Below, piece by piece: positions 51,449-59,507 of a DNA stretch of 64,000 nt. Numbering within the stretch: position 1 is the first letter of the stretch; every line of letters begins with the position of its first letter. Under the pieces are notes generated by a model. The model did not search any database, was not told the DNA's origin, and saw only the letters and a list, made by a program, of their open reading frames with translations. Source of the DNA: an uncultured Collinsella sp. (GTDB lineage: Bacteria; Actinomycetota; Coriobacteriia; Coriobacteriales; Coriobacteriaceae); assembly GCA_958403385.1 (NCBI GenBank), contig CATXXC010000010.1, positions 26,682 through 90,681 of the forward strand, written 5' to 3'. Both the position numbers and the translations under genes were made by a program.

Positions 51449-53047
51449 ATGGATCAAAAGGCTTCCGCAAAGGTCCTCGTACTCGACTTTGGTGCGCAGT
51501 ACGGTCAGCTCATTGCCCGTCGCGTCCGCGACCTCAACGTGTATTCCGAGATCGTTCCCTGCGACATCTCGGCCGATGAGATTCGCGAAATGAACGCCTC
51601 TGCGCTCATCCTCTCTGGCGGCCCGGCTTCTGTGTATGCCGAGGACGCTCCGTCCATCGATCCCGCCATCTTTGACCTGGGCCTTCCCGTTCTGGGCTTT
51701 TGCTACGGCCATCAGATCACGGCCGTGACGCTCGGCGGCAAGGTCGGTCACTCCGAGGTGGGCGAATACGGCCGCGCCACCATCACGCGTACGGCCGGCG
51801 CCAAGCTCTTTAACTCCACGCCTATGGAGCAGACCGTGTGGATGAGCCACCGCGACGCCGTGTCCGAGGTGCCCGAGGGCTTTACCGTTACCGCCAGCAC
51901 CGACGTGTGCCCGGTTGCCGCCATGGAGTGCGTCGAGCGCAAGATCTTCACCACGCAGTTCCACCCCGAGGTCAAGCACTCCGAGTACGGTCAGCAGCTG
52001 CTGAGCAACTTTCTGTTTGAGATCTGCGGCCTGGAGCCCAACTGGAGCATGGATAACCTGGTCGAGACCATGACAGCCGAGTTCCGCGAGAAGGTCGGCG
52101 ACGACCGCGTGATTCTGGCCCTGTCCGGCGGCGTCGACTCCTCCGTCGTGGCTGCGCTGGGCGCTCGCGCCGTGGGCAAGCAGATGACCTGCGTGTTCAT
52201 CAACCACGGCCTGCTGCGCAAGGGCGAGCCCGAGCAGGTGGAGGAGGTCTTCACCAAGCAGTTTGACGTCGACTTTATCCACGTCCACGCCGAGGACCGT
52301 TATGCCGAGCTTCTGGCCGGCGTGACCGAGCCCGAGGAGAAGCGCCGCATCATCGGTACGCAGTTCTGGAAAGAGTTCTTCGCCGTGGCGCAGCAGCTCG
52401 AGACCGATGGCAAGCCGGTCAAGTACTTGGCTCAGGGCACCATCTACCCCGACATCATTGAGTCCGGCGCTCGCAAGACGGGCGGCAAGACGGCTACCAT
52501 CAAGAGCCATCACAATCTGATCCCGTTCCCCGAGGGCGTGCACTTCGACCTTATTGAGCCGCTCGACCACTTCTTTAAGGACGAGGTCCGCGCGCTTGGT
52601 CTGGCGCTCGGTCTGCCGGGTCATATCGTGTTCCGCCAGCCTTTCCCGGGCCCGGGTCTGGCCATCCGCATCATCGGTGCGGTCGACAAGGAGAAGCTCG
52701 AGATCCTCAAGAACGCCGACGCCATCGTGCGCGAGGAGCTCGACGCCTATAACCAGCGTCTGTTTGAGCAGACCGGCGAGCGCAACTCCGAGCATAGCTG
52801 CTGGCAGTATTTCGCCGTCCTGCCCGACATTAAGTCCGTCGGCGTTATGGGCGACGAGCGCACCTACCAGCGCCCAATTATCCTGCGTGCCGTCGAGTCC
52901 AGCGATGCCATGACCGCCGACTGGGCCAAGCTGCCCTACGACGTCCTGGCCCGCATCTCCGGCCGCATCGTGGCCGAGGTTCCCGGCGCCAACCGCGTGT
53001 GCTACGACATCACGTCCAAGCCGCCCGCGACGATTGAGTGGGAGTAG
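51449..53047 (+). CDS. guaA: GMP synthase (glutamine-hydrolysing)
   Basis: Amidates XMP to GMP. The 532-residue protein has the class I glutaminase with Cys85 (GFCYGHQ) and the HPEV motif, the PP-loop ALSGGVDSSV and the C-terminal dimerisation domain ending TIEWE. GAGGGGGAAACC precedes ATG 51449. The last codons GAG TGG GAG TAG (53036-53047) are repeated three times downstream, as expected if the guaA 3' end is an attachment site for integrating elements. Confidence 0.97.
   Translation: MDQKASAKVLVLDFGAQYGQLIARRVRDLNVYSEIVPCDISADEIREMNASALILSGGPASVYAEDAPSIDPAIFDLGLPVLGFCYGHQITAVTLGGKVGHSEVGEYGRATITRTAGAKLFNSTPMEQTVWMSHRDAVSEVPEGFTVTASTDVCPVAAMECVERKIFTTQFHPEVKHSEYGQQLLSNFLFEICGLEPNWSMDNLVETMTAEFREKVGDDRVILALSGGVDSSVVAALGARAVGKQMTCVFINHGLLRKGEPEQVEEVFTKQFDVDFIHVHAEDRYAELLAGVTEPEEKRRIIGTQFWKEFFAVAQQLETDGKPVKYLAQGTIYPDIIESGARKTGGKTATIKSHHNLIPFPEGVHFDLIEPLDHFFKDEVRALGLALGLPGHIVFRQPFPGPGLAIRIIGAVDKEKLEILKNADAIVREELDAYNQRLFEQTGERNSEHSCWQYFAVLPDIKSVGVMGDERTYQRPIILRAVESSDAMTADWAKLPYDVLARISGRIVAEVPGANRVCYDITSKPPATIEWE
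53033..53047 (+). other. Putative attachment site 1 (guaA 3' end)
   Basis: ATTGAGTGGGAGTAG forms the end of guaA. Direct repeats occur at 57790-57801, 60350-60361 and 63689-63700, each preserving an in-frame E-W-E-stop reading. Confidence 0.65.
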
Positions 53048-53214
53048 GACGACAGGGTTCTGACCTGCGATTTTGAGTGCCGCACTATGCCGCTGAGTTT
53101 CGTTTCGTACGAGAGTCATGACAAAGCCACCAGCGACGGAGATGAGTAAAAGCGATTAAAGAGCCTCCGTTCCCTGCGTTGGGACGGAGGCTCTTTCTTT
53201 GCCGTTTTACTCCC
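53036..53214 (+). repeat. Left copy of the guaA-flank repeat
   Basis: About 180 bases from the last guaA codons through the terminator resemble 63689-63867 closely (for example GACAGGGTTCTGACCTGC and GAGTTTCGTTTCGTACGAGA are in both). The copies bracket the accessory region. Confidence 0.8.
53160..53200. terminator. Terminator between guaA and the msr-like gene
   Basis: AGAGCCTCCGT (53160-53170) pairs perfectly with ACGGAGGCTCT (53184-53194), followed by TTCTTT on the plus strand. The convergent msr-like gene ends at 53253. A diverged copy of this hairpin lies at about 63815-63850. Confidence 0.85.
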
Positions 53215-53252
53215 TTGTCTCCGTTCGGGGATTATTTCTTGCTCATTTAGGG

Positions 53253-54722
53253 CTATTCGCGCTGAAAGATTTTGACTAGCTTGGTGTCCTTTATTTCGTA
53301 GACAATGTCTGCGACGTTCTCGACCAGCCTCTTATCGTGGGAGACGAACACTATCGTTCCGGCATAGGCGCTCATCATCTGCTCGAGGGCTTCGGCGCTC
53401 TTGATGTCCAGGTAATTTCCAGGCTCGTCCATGAGCAAGATGTTGTATCTGCCCAGCAGCATCTTCGCGAGTAGCAGCTTGATGACTTCGCCTCCCGAGA
53501 GAACGCCAACGTCCTTTGTCAGGTCGCGCGGTCCGATTCCCATAGAGGCGAGGATGCCTCGAATTTCGGTCATGCTGTACTCGCAACCATCCTGCATGAA
53601 CGAGATCGCAGACTGACGGGCGTCGAACTTGTAGCCTGTTTGCTCGAAGTAACCGATCTCTGCCTTGGGAGAGATGTTGATACCGTCGGCGCGTCGAGCG
53701 ATTGCCTTCAGCAGGCTGGTCTTTCCTGTACCGTTGCCACCGGTGATGGCCACTTTGGCACCGAGCGGTATCTCGAATTTCGCGTGGTCATAGAGCATGC
53801 AGTTGCCGAAGCTCAAGCTGAAATCGTCTGCCGAGATGGGAAATTTACTATGCAGTTCCAGGGCCTTGCTCTGGCGGAACCGCACGGCGCGAATGCTATC
53901 TGGGGCCTCAATCCCTTCGAGCGCTTCGAGGCGCTTCTCCATGTCCTTAGCCGCCTGGTACATCCTCTTCTGTTTGGTGCCGGTTGCTTTCTGATGCCCC
54001 AATCGACCTGCATACTCGTTGCTTTTTTTCGCAGCCTTCCGCTTGGCGTCGACCTGCCGTGCTTTTTTCCGTTGTTTTTCGATGGCGGCTTCGAGGCGAT
54101 CGCGCTCGCGCATCGCCTCTTCGTATCGAGTCGCCTGAGCTTTGCGCTCTTCTTCTTTCTGTCGCAGATAGTCGGAGTAGTCACCCCAGAATTCGGAAAT
54201 ACCGCCGTCTTTGAGCTCCCAGATCTTGTCTACCACCTGGTCGAGAAAATGACGGTCATGGCTCACGATGAGCAGAGCCCCATCAAATGCCTTGAGTTGT
54301 CCGACGAGAAGGCGGATGCCGTCTTGGTCGAGGTGGCTCGTAGGCTCGTCGGCGAAGATCGCGCTTGCATGCTGGGAGAGTGCAGAGGCAATCTTGGCGC
54401 GTGTTTCCTCCCCGCCGCTCATCGTCTCCTGCGCCACTCCGGCGACGTTGAGACGGGAGAGCATCTCACCACTGTCCTGAGCCGCATCAAGGTCGAGTTC
54501 ATCGAGTTGGCCGATGAGGGCAATGCTGCCGAAGCGCCTGACGTCGGCGTCCGCAATGGTAAGATTGCCGCTCAGAATTTTAAGCAGGCTGGTTTTGCCT
54601 GCGCCATTGTCTCCCACCAAGCCGATGCGATCGTAGGAGTAGATTTCCAACTCTTCGATATCCAGGATATCGCGGCCGGCATATTCCAAAAAGATGTCTT
54701 TAGCTTTGACTATGAGTTCCAT
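53253..54722 (-). CDS. msr: ABC-F ribosomal protection protein, Msr(D)-like
   Basis: The 489-residue ABC-F ATPase lacks TM helices. Two ATPase domains have Walker A GDNGAGKTS and GGNGTGKTS, signatures MSGGEETR and LSGGEVIK, and Walker B motifs IFADEPTSHLD and LLMDEPGNYLD. A charged linker at about residues 190-270 would reach the peptidyl-transferase centre. Length and sequence style (MELIVKAKDI start, SYDRIGLVGDNGAGK) match Msr(D), which dislodges macrolides from the ribosome. It lies directly downstream of a Mef-like gene, the classical mef-msr operon order, so macrolide resistance is the likely role. The second Walker B has G-N in place of the usual S-N. Confidence 0.88.
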   Translation of the reverse strand: MELIVKAKDIFLEYAGRDILDIEELEIYSYDRIGLVGDNGAGKTSLLKILSGNLTIADADVRRFGSIALIGQLDELDLDAAQDSGEMLSRLNVAGVAQETMSGGEETRAKIASALSQHASAIFADEPTSHLDQDGIRLLVGQLKAFDGALLIVSHDRHFLDQVVDKIWELKDGGISEFWGDYSDYLRQKEEERKAQATRYEEAMRERDRLEAAIEKQRKKARQVDAKRKAAKKSNEYAGRLGHQKATGTKQKRMYQAAKDMEKRLEALEGIEAPDSIRAVRFRQSKALELHSKFPISADDFSLSFGNCMLYDHAKFEIPLGAKVAITGGNGTGKTSLLKAIARRADGINISPKAEIGYFEQTGYKFDARQSAISFMQDGCEYSMTEIRGILASMGIGPRDLTKDVGVLSGGEVIKLLLAKMLLGRYNILLMDEPGNYLDIKSAEALEQMMSAYAGTIVFVSHDKRLVENVADIVYEIKDTKLVKIFQRE

Positions 54723-54984
54723 AGGTTGAACCGCCTTTTGTGTATTAGCCTTTTACTGGAAGCGCAGCCATGCCAAAAAAGATTGCTCACGTCGATTTTT
54801 CGCCTTTGCCCAATTGCCGGCGCGAGCGTTTTGACCTTGCGCAAGCCGGCAAATCCGAAAATGATAGTTGGCGACGAATAAGGAGCGCGATGTGGGATGT
54901 CGGCGCAATACCTCGTCGTCGCAAGGGCTTGAAGGCTGACGCGTGAACCGATGGCTGCCGCCTCTTTTTTTTCGAATACTTGGG

Positions 54985-56271
54985 CTATTGAATCCGCCCG
55001 GTATCTCTTTTCCCCACGTTTCGGACGCTCGGAGCAAGCAGCATAGCCATCGCAAGCAGTACCATGGTCGCTCCAGAGCCGACGAACCATAACGGAGCTC
55101 CAAGCAGATCCGCAAAAACGGAGGGGGCCGCGAGGCCCATGGGCATGGCCCACGCCATGATGGTTCCGTAGAGGCCGAAAACGCGGCCTAGGTACTCAGG
55201 AGGTATCTGCTCCTGCATAAGGGCAGTCTGGGTTCCCGCGTACAACGGGGAGCATGCGCCCATAAGAAAGCTCGCCGGTAGGAAAACGGCGAACAGCGAC
55301 GGGCCGAGCAATCCGGATGCGATTGCGACGACGCCGAAGCCGGCGATCGCGGCGACCATGGTGAGCGACCTATTGCGGAACCCTCCCGTGGCCGCCAAAA
55401 TGCCGGACCCAGCCAGCATGCCTGCGGAGAAAAGGACCTCCACCAAAGCAGCATCCCCCGTGCTACCGCCAAAATGTCCCAAGGTCATTATTGGGAACAA
55501 TGCCGCGAGTGGGGAGAACGCGAAAGCGAAGACGAACCCGCACCAAAGAAGGGCGAACAGCCCCCTGTATCCCCTGATCAGCTTGTAGCCGTCCGAAATC
55601 TCAGAGAAAAGTTCTCGAACTTTATTGGAAAAGGACGAGCTGCGGTCGGCTTCGTCGAGTCCTCCTGCGTCTATCTGAGCGGCGAGGACAGCTAGAGAAG
55701 CGAAAAGCGCCCCCAGCACGTCGAGGGCAATCATGGCGGTAATGCCCGCCACAGGATAAATCACTGCCGCGAGCGCGGCGCCAAGAATGTATCCGGCGGA
55801 CTGAATCGCCTGCATCACTCCCGATAGGCGAACGAGATGCTCTGGCGGGGCGAGATGGGGCGTGAGGGATTGGGAGGCCGGCGTGTAGAACGAAGTGCCA
55901 GCTGCGCGGAGAAACAGGGCGATGAGTATTGACCACGCAGGTAAGCTGCCGGCCAACGAGGCAATCGCCAAGGCGGCGCCCACCGCGGCAACGAAGAGGT
56001 CGGCGCCGATGAGAACACGTTTCAAAGGCAGCCTGTCGACAACGGCGCCCGCAAGGACTCCGAACAAAGCAATCGGCAGAAAGCCTGCTAACGATGCCAG
56101 GGAGAGGAGGGAAGATGATTCTGTCGTGAGGGCGATATGCCAAATGAGACCCATTTGGAGAATCAAGCTCGTCAATGTCGACACGAGCTCCCCGCCCCAT
56201 ACGAAACAAATCTTAAATTGCCATGAATGGCACAGCGAAACAGACCTGCGCCGAGAGGTTTCAAATATCAT
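54985..56271 (-). CDS. mef: MFS efflux protein, Mef-like
   Basis: The 428-residue, 12-TM major facilitator has the early LVSTLTSLILQMGLIWHIAL helix, a charged loop VVDRLPLKRVLIGADL of the MFS-A type, and a late FGLYGTIMAWAMPMGL helix. All resemble the macrolide efflux proteins Mef(A)/Mef(E). ATG 56271 is chosen; the frame extends upstream to a TTG at 56322, but that lies inside the attenuator hairpin. It is followed after 260 bases by the msr-like gene and preceded by a leader peptide and terminator, so expression is probably antibiotic-inducible. Confidence 0.85.
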   Translation of the reverse strand: MIFETSRRRSVSLCHSWQFKICFVWGGELVSTLTSLILQMGLIWHIALTTESSSLLSLASLAGFLPIALFGVLAGAVVDRLPLKRVLIGADLFVAAVGAALAIASLAGSLPAWSILIALFLRAAGTSFYTPASQSLTPHLAPPEHLVRLSGVMQAIQSAGYILGAALAAVIYPVAGITAMIALDVLGALFASLAVLAAQIDAGGLDEADRSSSFSNKVRELFSEISDGYKLIRGYRGLFALLWCGFVFAFAFSPLAALFPIMTLGHFGGSTGDAALVEVLFSAGMLAGSGILAATGGFRNRSLTMVAAIAGFGVVAIASGLLGPSLFAVFLPASFLMGACSPLYAGTQTALMQEQIPPEYLGRVFGLYGTIMAWAMPMGLAAPSVFADLLGAPLWFVGSGATMVLLAMAMLLAPSVRNVGKRDTGRIQ

Positions 56272-56301
56272 GGTTATGTCCAATCGTGAAATGGCGTGCA
56301 G

Positions 56302-56331
56302 AAAAACAGCGCGACGCCACAACAGCGCCGC
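56302..56331 (-). terminator. Attenuator hairpin upstream of the mef-like gene
   Basis: On the minus strand GCGGCGC pairs with GCGTCGC (one G-U) around TGTTGTG, followed by GCTG and five T residues (56302-56306). It starts three bases after the leader-peptide stop, so a ribosome stalled on the leader would interfere with its folding. Confidence 0.7.
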
Positions 56332-56334
56332 TTT

Positions 56335-56370
56335 CTAGGCGCTCATCCACGTGCGGAAAAGACCAACCAC
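56335..56370 (-). CDS. Leader peptide of the mef-msr operon
   Basis: An 11-codon frame encodes MVGLFRTWMSA from GTG 56370 to TAG 56335-56337, with a perfect AAAGGAGG at 56377-56384 six bases upstream. The strong ribosome site in front of a tiny frame, the following terminator and the downstream resistance genes make it a probable drug-sensing leader. The +x(x)aromatic sequence FRTWM is a plausible macrolide-dependent stall site, though not a known one. Confidence 0.7.
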   Translation of the reverse strand: MVGLFRTWMSA

Positions 56371-56410
56371 GACACCCCTCCTTTGTTAATTCGGTCTGGC
56401 AAACCATGTA

Positions 56411-56440
56411 ATATTAACGAGGCTTGAGTTTGCCTGTCAA
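56411..56440 (-). promoter_or_regulatory. Consensus sigma-70 promoter of the mef-msr operon
   Basis: On the minus strand TTGACA (56440-56435), an 18-bp spacer and TAATAT (56416-56411). Predicted start about 30 bases before the leader peptide GTG. Confidence 0.85.
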
Positions 56441-56533
56441 GAATCGACCATCGGAAAGGGCAATCCTCTCTGGCCATTCGATTCCTTTTGTATCTTTGGT
56501 TGCATAGGTGACCCGCCAGGGCTATTACGCGTG

Positions 56534-56704
56534 GAAGAGGCGCCTGCCGAGCTGGCCGATGAGGCGCTGAAGATGGCCCTGGTCAGGCGAAACGATCCCA
56601 AGGGATGCGTACATCATTCGGATAGTAAGAATGTTGCCAGCAGGTTTTGCGGCAACCGCAAAGGAGCCGTATCCTGCAGCTGGAATCACGTTGCAGCATC
56701 CTGA
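56534..56704 (+). pseudogene. Fragment of an IS3-family transposase (OrfB, rve domain)
   Basis: A 56-codon in-frame fragment reads ELADEALKMALVRRNDPKG then CVHHSD, the catalytic-core stretch of IS3-type DDE transposases, which normally continues R-G-S-Q-Y. Both ends are lost and the following sequence is not transposase-like. Debris showing past transposition in this segment. Confidence 0.55.
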
Positions 56705-56852
56705 CCCGCATTCCGATTGGCGGACGGCCCGCTTCGGCATCCTGACCAGCACAGCGATCGAGCCTTGTCATTCCTTGGATATGCCGGTTGCTCGGGGCGG
56801 TCCCGACGGAGGCCCTCGCCTCCCCGGTCCGTGACCCAAGAAGGGCAAGCAT

Positions 56853-56998
56853 GCTGATCTGCATGGCTGGTTCCTCCTTTATGTAGACGACCATGCAAAG
56901 AAGGGACAACCGAGGAGGCAGGTTACTGATGCGGGCTCCCGCACGCCCATGACTACCCGACGGGCTGTTTTTCATCTCCGATGCCCGCATTGCAGCAT
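56853..56998 (-). ncRNA. Orphan copy of the yjdF leader RNA
   Basis: On the minus strand this repeats the 5' leader of the yjdF gene at 61752-61898 at about 90% identity, including CTACCCGACGGG and its partner blocks, AAAGGAGG and the ATG (56864). After five codons (MQISM) the homology ends and no YjdF protein follows. The -10 hexamer has changed from TACAAT to TGCAAT. Confidence 0.6.
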
Positions 56999-57092
56999 GA
57001 ACGAATGTGCCTCGACATCTCTGCTGGCATGGTACGACTGGGATCGCACCTCGACGCATCCTTGCGCATACTGCCTTCCAAGTTTCGAAACC

Positions 57093-57276
57093 GGGAAGGA
57101 AAGTGTATGTGAGCGACGATATCGGCGCCGATTCGACGCTCGAGAGGGAGATTGCGCCGATTCTATCCATCGGGGATGCATTCCCGAAGATTCTCATCAC
57201 TCGCACGAGGCATGAGCCCCATACCCGGGAGGGCGTGCTCGTGCTGAATCTCGCGAGGTGGCTGCTTGGCGGGTAG
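57093..57276 (+). pseudogene. C-terminal fragment of an ATP-binding DUF4143-type protein
   Basis: The frame reads GRKVYVSDDIGADSTLEREI, then PILSIGDAFPKILITRTRHE and VLVLNLARWLLGG-stop. This is the standard C-terminal end of AAA ATPases whose last domain closes with LLSI-x-D-x-x-PK and a D/N-x-x-x-WLL motif. No upstream ATPase domain remains. Accessory-region debris. Confidence 0.55.
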
Positions 57277-57407
57277 GGTTCTGAACGTCGCATTGGGATA
57301 TCGCGCGACAGGGCACGCAGGGCTGTTTGTGCCCGCACGGGAAACGCCGTCGCCATGCGGGCGGCCTGTCGTGTCCGATTAGCCTTTTGCTAAACAGGCT
57401 TACGCCA

Positions 57408-57801
57408 ACTCATGGGCAAGCCACCTGAGACTATTCACTTTGCTTATCGTTGACAAAGACCTGTGGCCTGCGGTTTTGTGAACGGCTCGTAAGCCACCCG
57501 CGTCGACTCACTTACTGTTGAAGCTGGTGGTTTGCAGGCTCAAAGGCGGTTGAGTTTCAAAACGGGCGTTTTTCGGCGATATCGAGCCTCCAAAGGCGGC
57601 TCTCCGTGCCCCTTGGGACAAAAATAAAAACTCAATACTCTGAGTTTGAAAATGGTTTTTGAAGTTGTCCCAGCTTTTGTCCCCGAAGCCGATGAAACGC
57701 GACGTCGCGTCATTCAGCGGCACTCACTTCGAGATGCCGCCGAAAACTGGGTGCAACTGGAGTGACGAGACGGCAAAACTATAACCACCGAGTGGGAATA
57801 G
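57408..57801 (+). repeat. Right-end repeat of accessory segment 1
   Basis: About 394 bases match 63308-63700 (393 bases) throughout, starting ACTCATGGGCAAGCCACCTG and ending in GAGTGGGAATAG. It contains inverted GGGACAAAA/TTTTGTCCC and an AAACTCA/TGAGTTT stem, but no gene. It appears to be a conserved element end adjacent to the attachment site. Confidence 0.8.
57790..57801 (+). other. Putative attachment site 2
   Basis: GAGTGGGAATAG, a direct repeat of the guaA 3' end with one synonymous difference; the local frame would read T-T-E-W-E-stop. Confidence 0.6.
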
Positions 57802-57830
57802 AACAAACGTTCGATAAAATACTATAGTAT
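57800..57830 (+). promoter_or_regulatory. LexA box-like site with adjoining -10 and palindrome
   Basis: AGAACAAACGTTCG (57800-57813) matches CGAAC-N4-GTTCG in nine of ten positions, followed by TAAAAT (57815-57820) and the palindrome ATACTATAGTAT (57819-57830). No plus-strand gene follows; the next structure is the terminator of the methyltransferase cassette. Probably the remnant of an SOS-controlled promoter. Confidence 0.5.
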
Positions 57831-57835
57831 CAGAT

Positions 57836-57869
57836 AGCGGGCACGGTTTCAATTGAATCCGTGCCCGCT
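57836..57869 (-). terminator. Hairpin ending the methyltransferase cassette
   Basis: AGCGGGCACGG (57836-57846) pairs with CCGTGCCCGCT (57859-57869). The T-run on the minus strand is weak. Confidence 0.65.
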
Positions 57870-57955
57870 GCTGTATGCGTGTCCTTGCACGCCCAATATG
57901 CGCCGTAAAAGCCGTCTTCTTCGACGTCAAAGTGAATGCGCTTCGTTTTTGCCTC

Positions 57956-58786
57956 TCAAAATCTTATTTTCACGATTTGCATTTTCATCCCGTTGTCACC
58001 GACCCTTGCGAGAAACCGGAAAAAGCCGCTGACAGAAGGGTCTCTCAAATCGTTGTAGCCCAGCATATAGCCGCGACTTGTGACCTGCAGACGGCTGTCC
58101 CACGTGCCGATTTCCTTGGCGGCATCCGAAACCGCAAAATATGCCCCCACATCTTTGATTTTTGCAGTCTTAAGCCATGTTTTTGCGATCATCTTTACTG
58201 CCGTCCGATTGGCAGCATCAAAGACCAGCACGCCGCCGGGGAAAGCGTCCGCCATCCCCCGCACCAGTTCCCGGACCTGCTGGGTCAGAAAGTAATAGAA
58301 CACCCCGGAGGCAAAGAACACCGCCCCGCCGGAGGCATCGATCTTGTCAAACCATGTGGTGTCTTTCAGGTCGCAGGGGATGTTCTGCTCTCGCTCCCCG
58401 GTGGGTAGCAGCTGCTCCCGCAAGGCAACCACATCCGGGAAGTCCAGATTGTAGATCTTGCATCTACCGTTGTCGCAGGTTCTGCCGGTGTTGTCCAGTC
58501 CGCAGCCCAGATTGACCACCGCCGCATTGGGGTGGCCTTTCAGGTAATCCTGCACCTCGAAAGCAAGATCACTCTGCCGTGTGGCCACCTCCAGCGCACC
58601 AAAGCGCTGCATCAGGCTGCGGGAGTTTTTCTCTGCCTCTGAAAAGTCGTAGTCGATCTGGTCGAGGAGACGAACCGCTGTTTCATCCCTGTAAAGGTTC
58701 GGGTACAACTCCGTACACAGCTTCCGGGAATACAGCGGGAGGATCAGCGTCTCCTGCACGGTGTTTTTCTCAATTTTACATTTCAT
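57956..58786 (-). CDS. LCM/TcmP-like O-methyltransferase
   Basis: The 276-residue class I SAM methyltransferase is of the PF04072 type (leucine carboxyl/TcmP-like). The SAM motif is VVNLGCGLDNTGRTCDNG, followed by KIYNLDFPDVVALR and the F-F-A-S-G-V-F-Y-Y-F block. Substrate unknown; the family includes polyketide and small-molecule O-methylation. Last gene of a three-methyltransferase cassette. The sequence looks Firmicute-derived (KCKIEKNTVQETLILPLYSR), arguing for transfer. Confidence 0.8.
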   Translation of the reverse strand: MKCKIEKNTVQETLILPLYSRKLCTELYPNLYRDETAVRLLDQIDYDFSEAEKNSRSLMQRFGALEVATRQSDLAFEVQDYLKGHPNAAVVNLGCGLDNTGRTCDNGRCKIYNLDFPDVVALREQLLPTGEREQNIPCDLKDTTWFDKIDASGGAVFFASGVFYYFLTQQVRELVRGMADAFPGGVLVFDAANRTAVKMIAKTWLKTAKIKDVGAYFAVSDAAKEIGTWDSRLQVTSRGYMLGYNDLRDPSVSGFFRFLARVGDNGMKMQIVKIRF

Positions 58787-58797
58787 AGGTTTCTTCC

Positions 58798-58863
58798 TCA
58801 GTGAATAAAAACTGTCATAATTGCCGCCAGCATAGCCGCTATGACCGTCATGCCTATCGCCAT
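58798..58863 (-). CDS. Possible 21-aa membrane peptide between methyltransferase genes
   Basis: An in-frame ATG near 58863 would give MAIGMTVIAAMLAAIMTVFI plus His, one hydrophobic helix, ending 11 bases before the next gene. The open frame extends upstream into the end of the preceding methyltransferase without a better start and with no clear ribosome site. Either a coupled micro-protein or spurious. Confidence 0.3.
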   Translation of the reverse strand: MAIGMTVIAAMLAAIMTVFIH

Positions 58864-58901
58864 GTGCAGGATGGATGCAAAAATACCCGTGCTTGATGCC
58901 C

Positions 58902-59507
58902 CTACTTCCGCGCCGTGACGCAGAGCCACTTTTTCTTTTTGCGTATCTGCACCTCGTGAAAACCCGCCTGCTCCAGACATGCCTTTAATTCAATGTCCTT
59001 GTAGATGGTCATGCCGCCGATGATCTGCGTCCACCTCTCGTCCTTGTCCGTATCGCCATTGCTCTCGTTGCAGATGAGAATTGTCCCGCCTGGCTTCAGC
59101 GTCCGCCAGACCTCACGGAAGCATCGGGGCAAATCAGGCCAAAAATAGACGGTCTCAAAGGCCGTGGCGGCATCGAAGTAGCTATCCTCAAACACCATAT
59201 CCGCCACACTGCCTTGCAGAACGGCGCAACGCCCCTCCTGAATTGCAGTCCGGTTGAGCTTTCTAGTCTTCTCCACGCTGACGGGCGAATAGTCGATGCC
59301 CTTGACGACGCCATGCGGGCATTTTTCCAGCAGCCGTTTTATGTTCGCCCCGCCGCCGCAGCCGCAATCCAGCACCTTGGCATTTGGCGCAAGTCGTAGA
59401 AATCGAAGTCCCCACCGCGCCACAGGGCTGTGGCCCAGGTTCATCATGGCAACCATAAGTTTTCCGCCGAGGCCCACGGGCTTGCGGGTGTTTTCAAAGA
59501 ACGACAT
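58902..59507 (-). CDS. SAM-dependent methyltransferase, UbiE/BioC-like
   Basis: The 201-residue class I methyltransferase has motif I VLDCGCGGGANIKRLLE, motif II GIDYSPVS and the post-I region AATAFETVYFWPDL then EVWRTLKPGGTILICNE. Starts at ATG 59507 behind GGAGGGG, overlapping the previous gene by 14 bases. The YFWPDL stretch is common in a Firmicute group of unassigned methyltransferases. Middle gene of the cassette; substrate unknown. Confidence 0.85.
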   Translation of the reverse strand: MSFFENTRKPVGLGGKLMVAMMNLGHSPVARWGLRFLRLAPNAKVLDCGCGGGANIKRLLEKCPHGVVKGIDYSPVSVEKTRKLNRTAIQEGRCAVLQGSVADMVFEDSYFDAATAFETVYFWPDLPRCFREVWRTLKPGGTILICNESNGDTDKDERWTQIIGGMTIYKDIELKACLEQAGFHEVQIRKKKKWLCVTARK

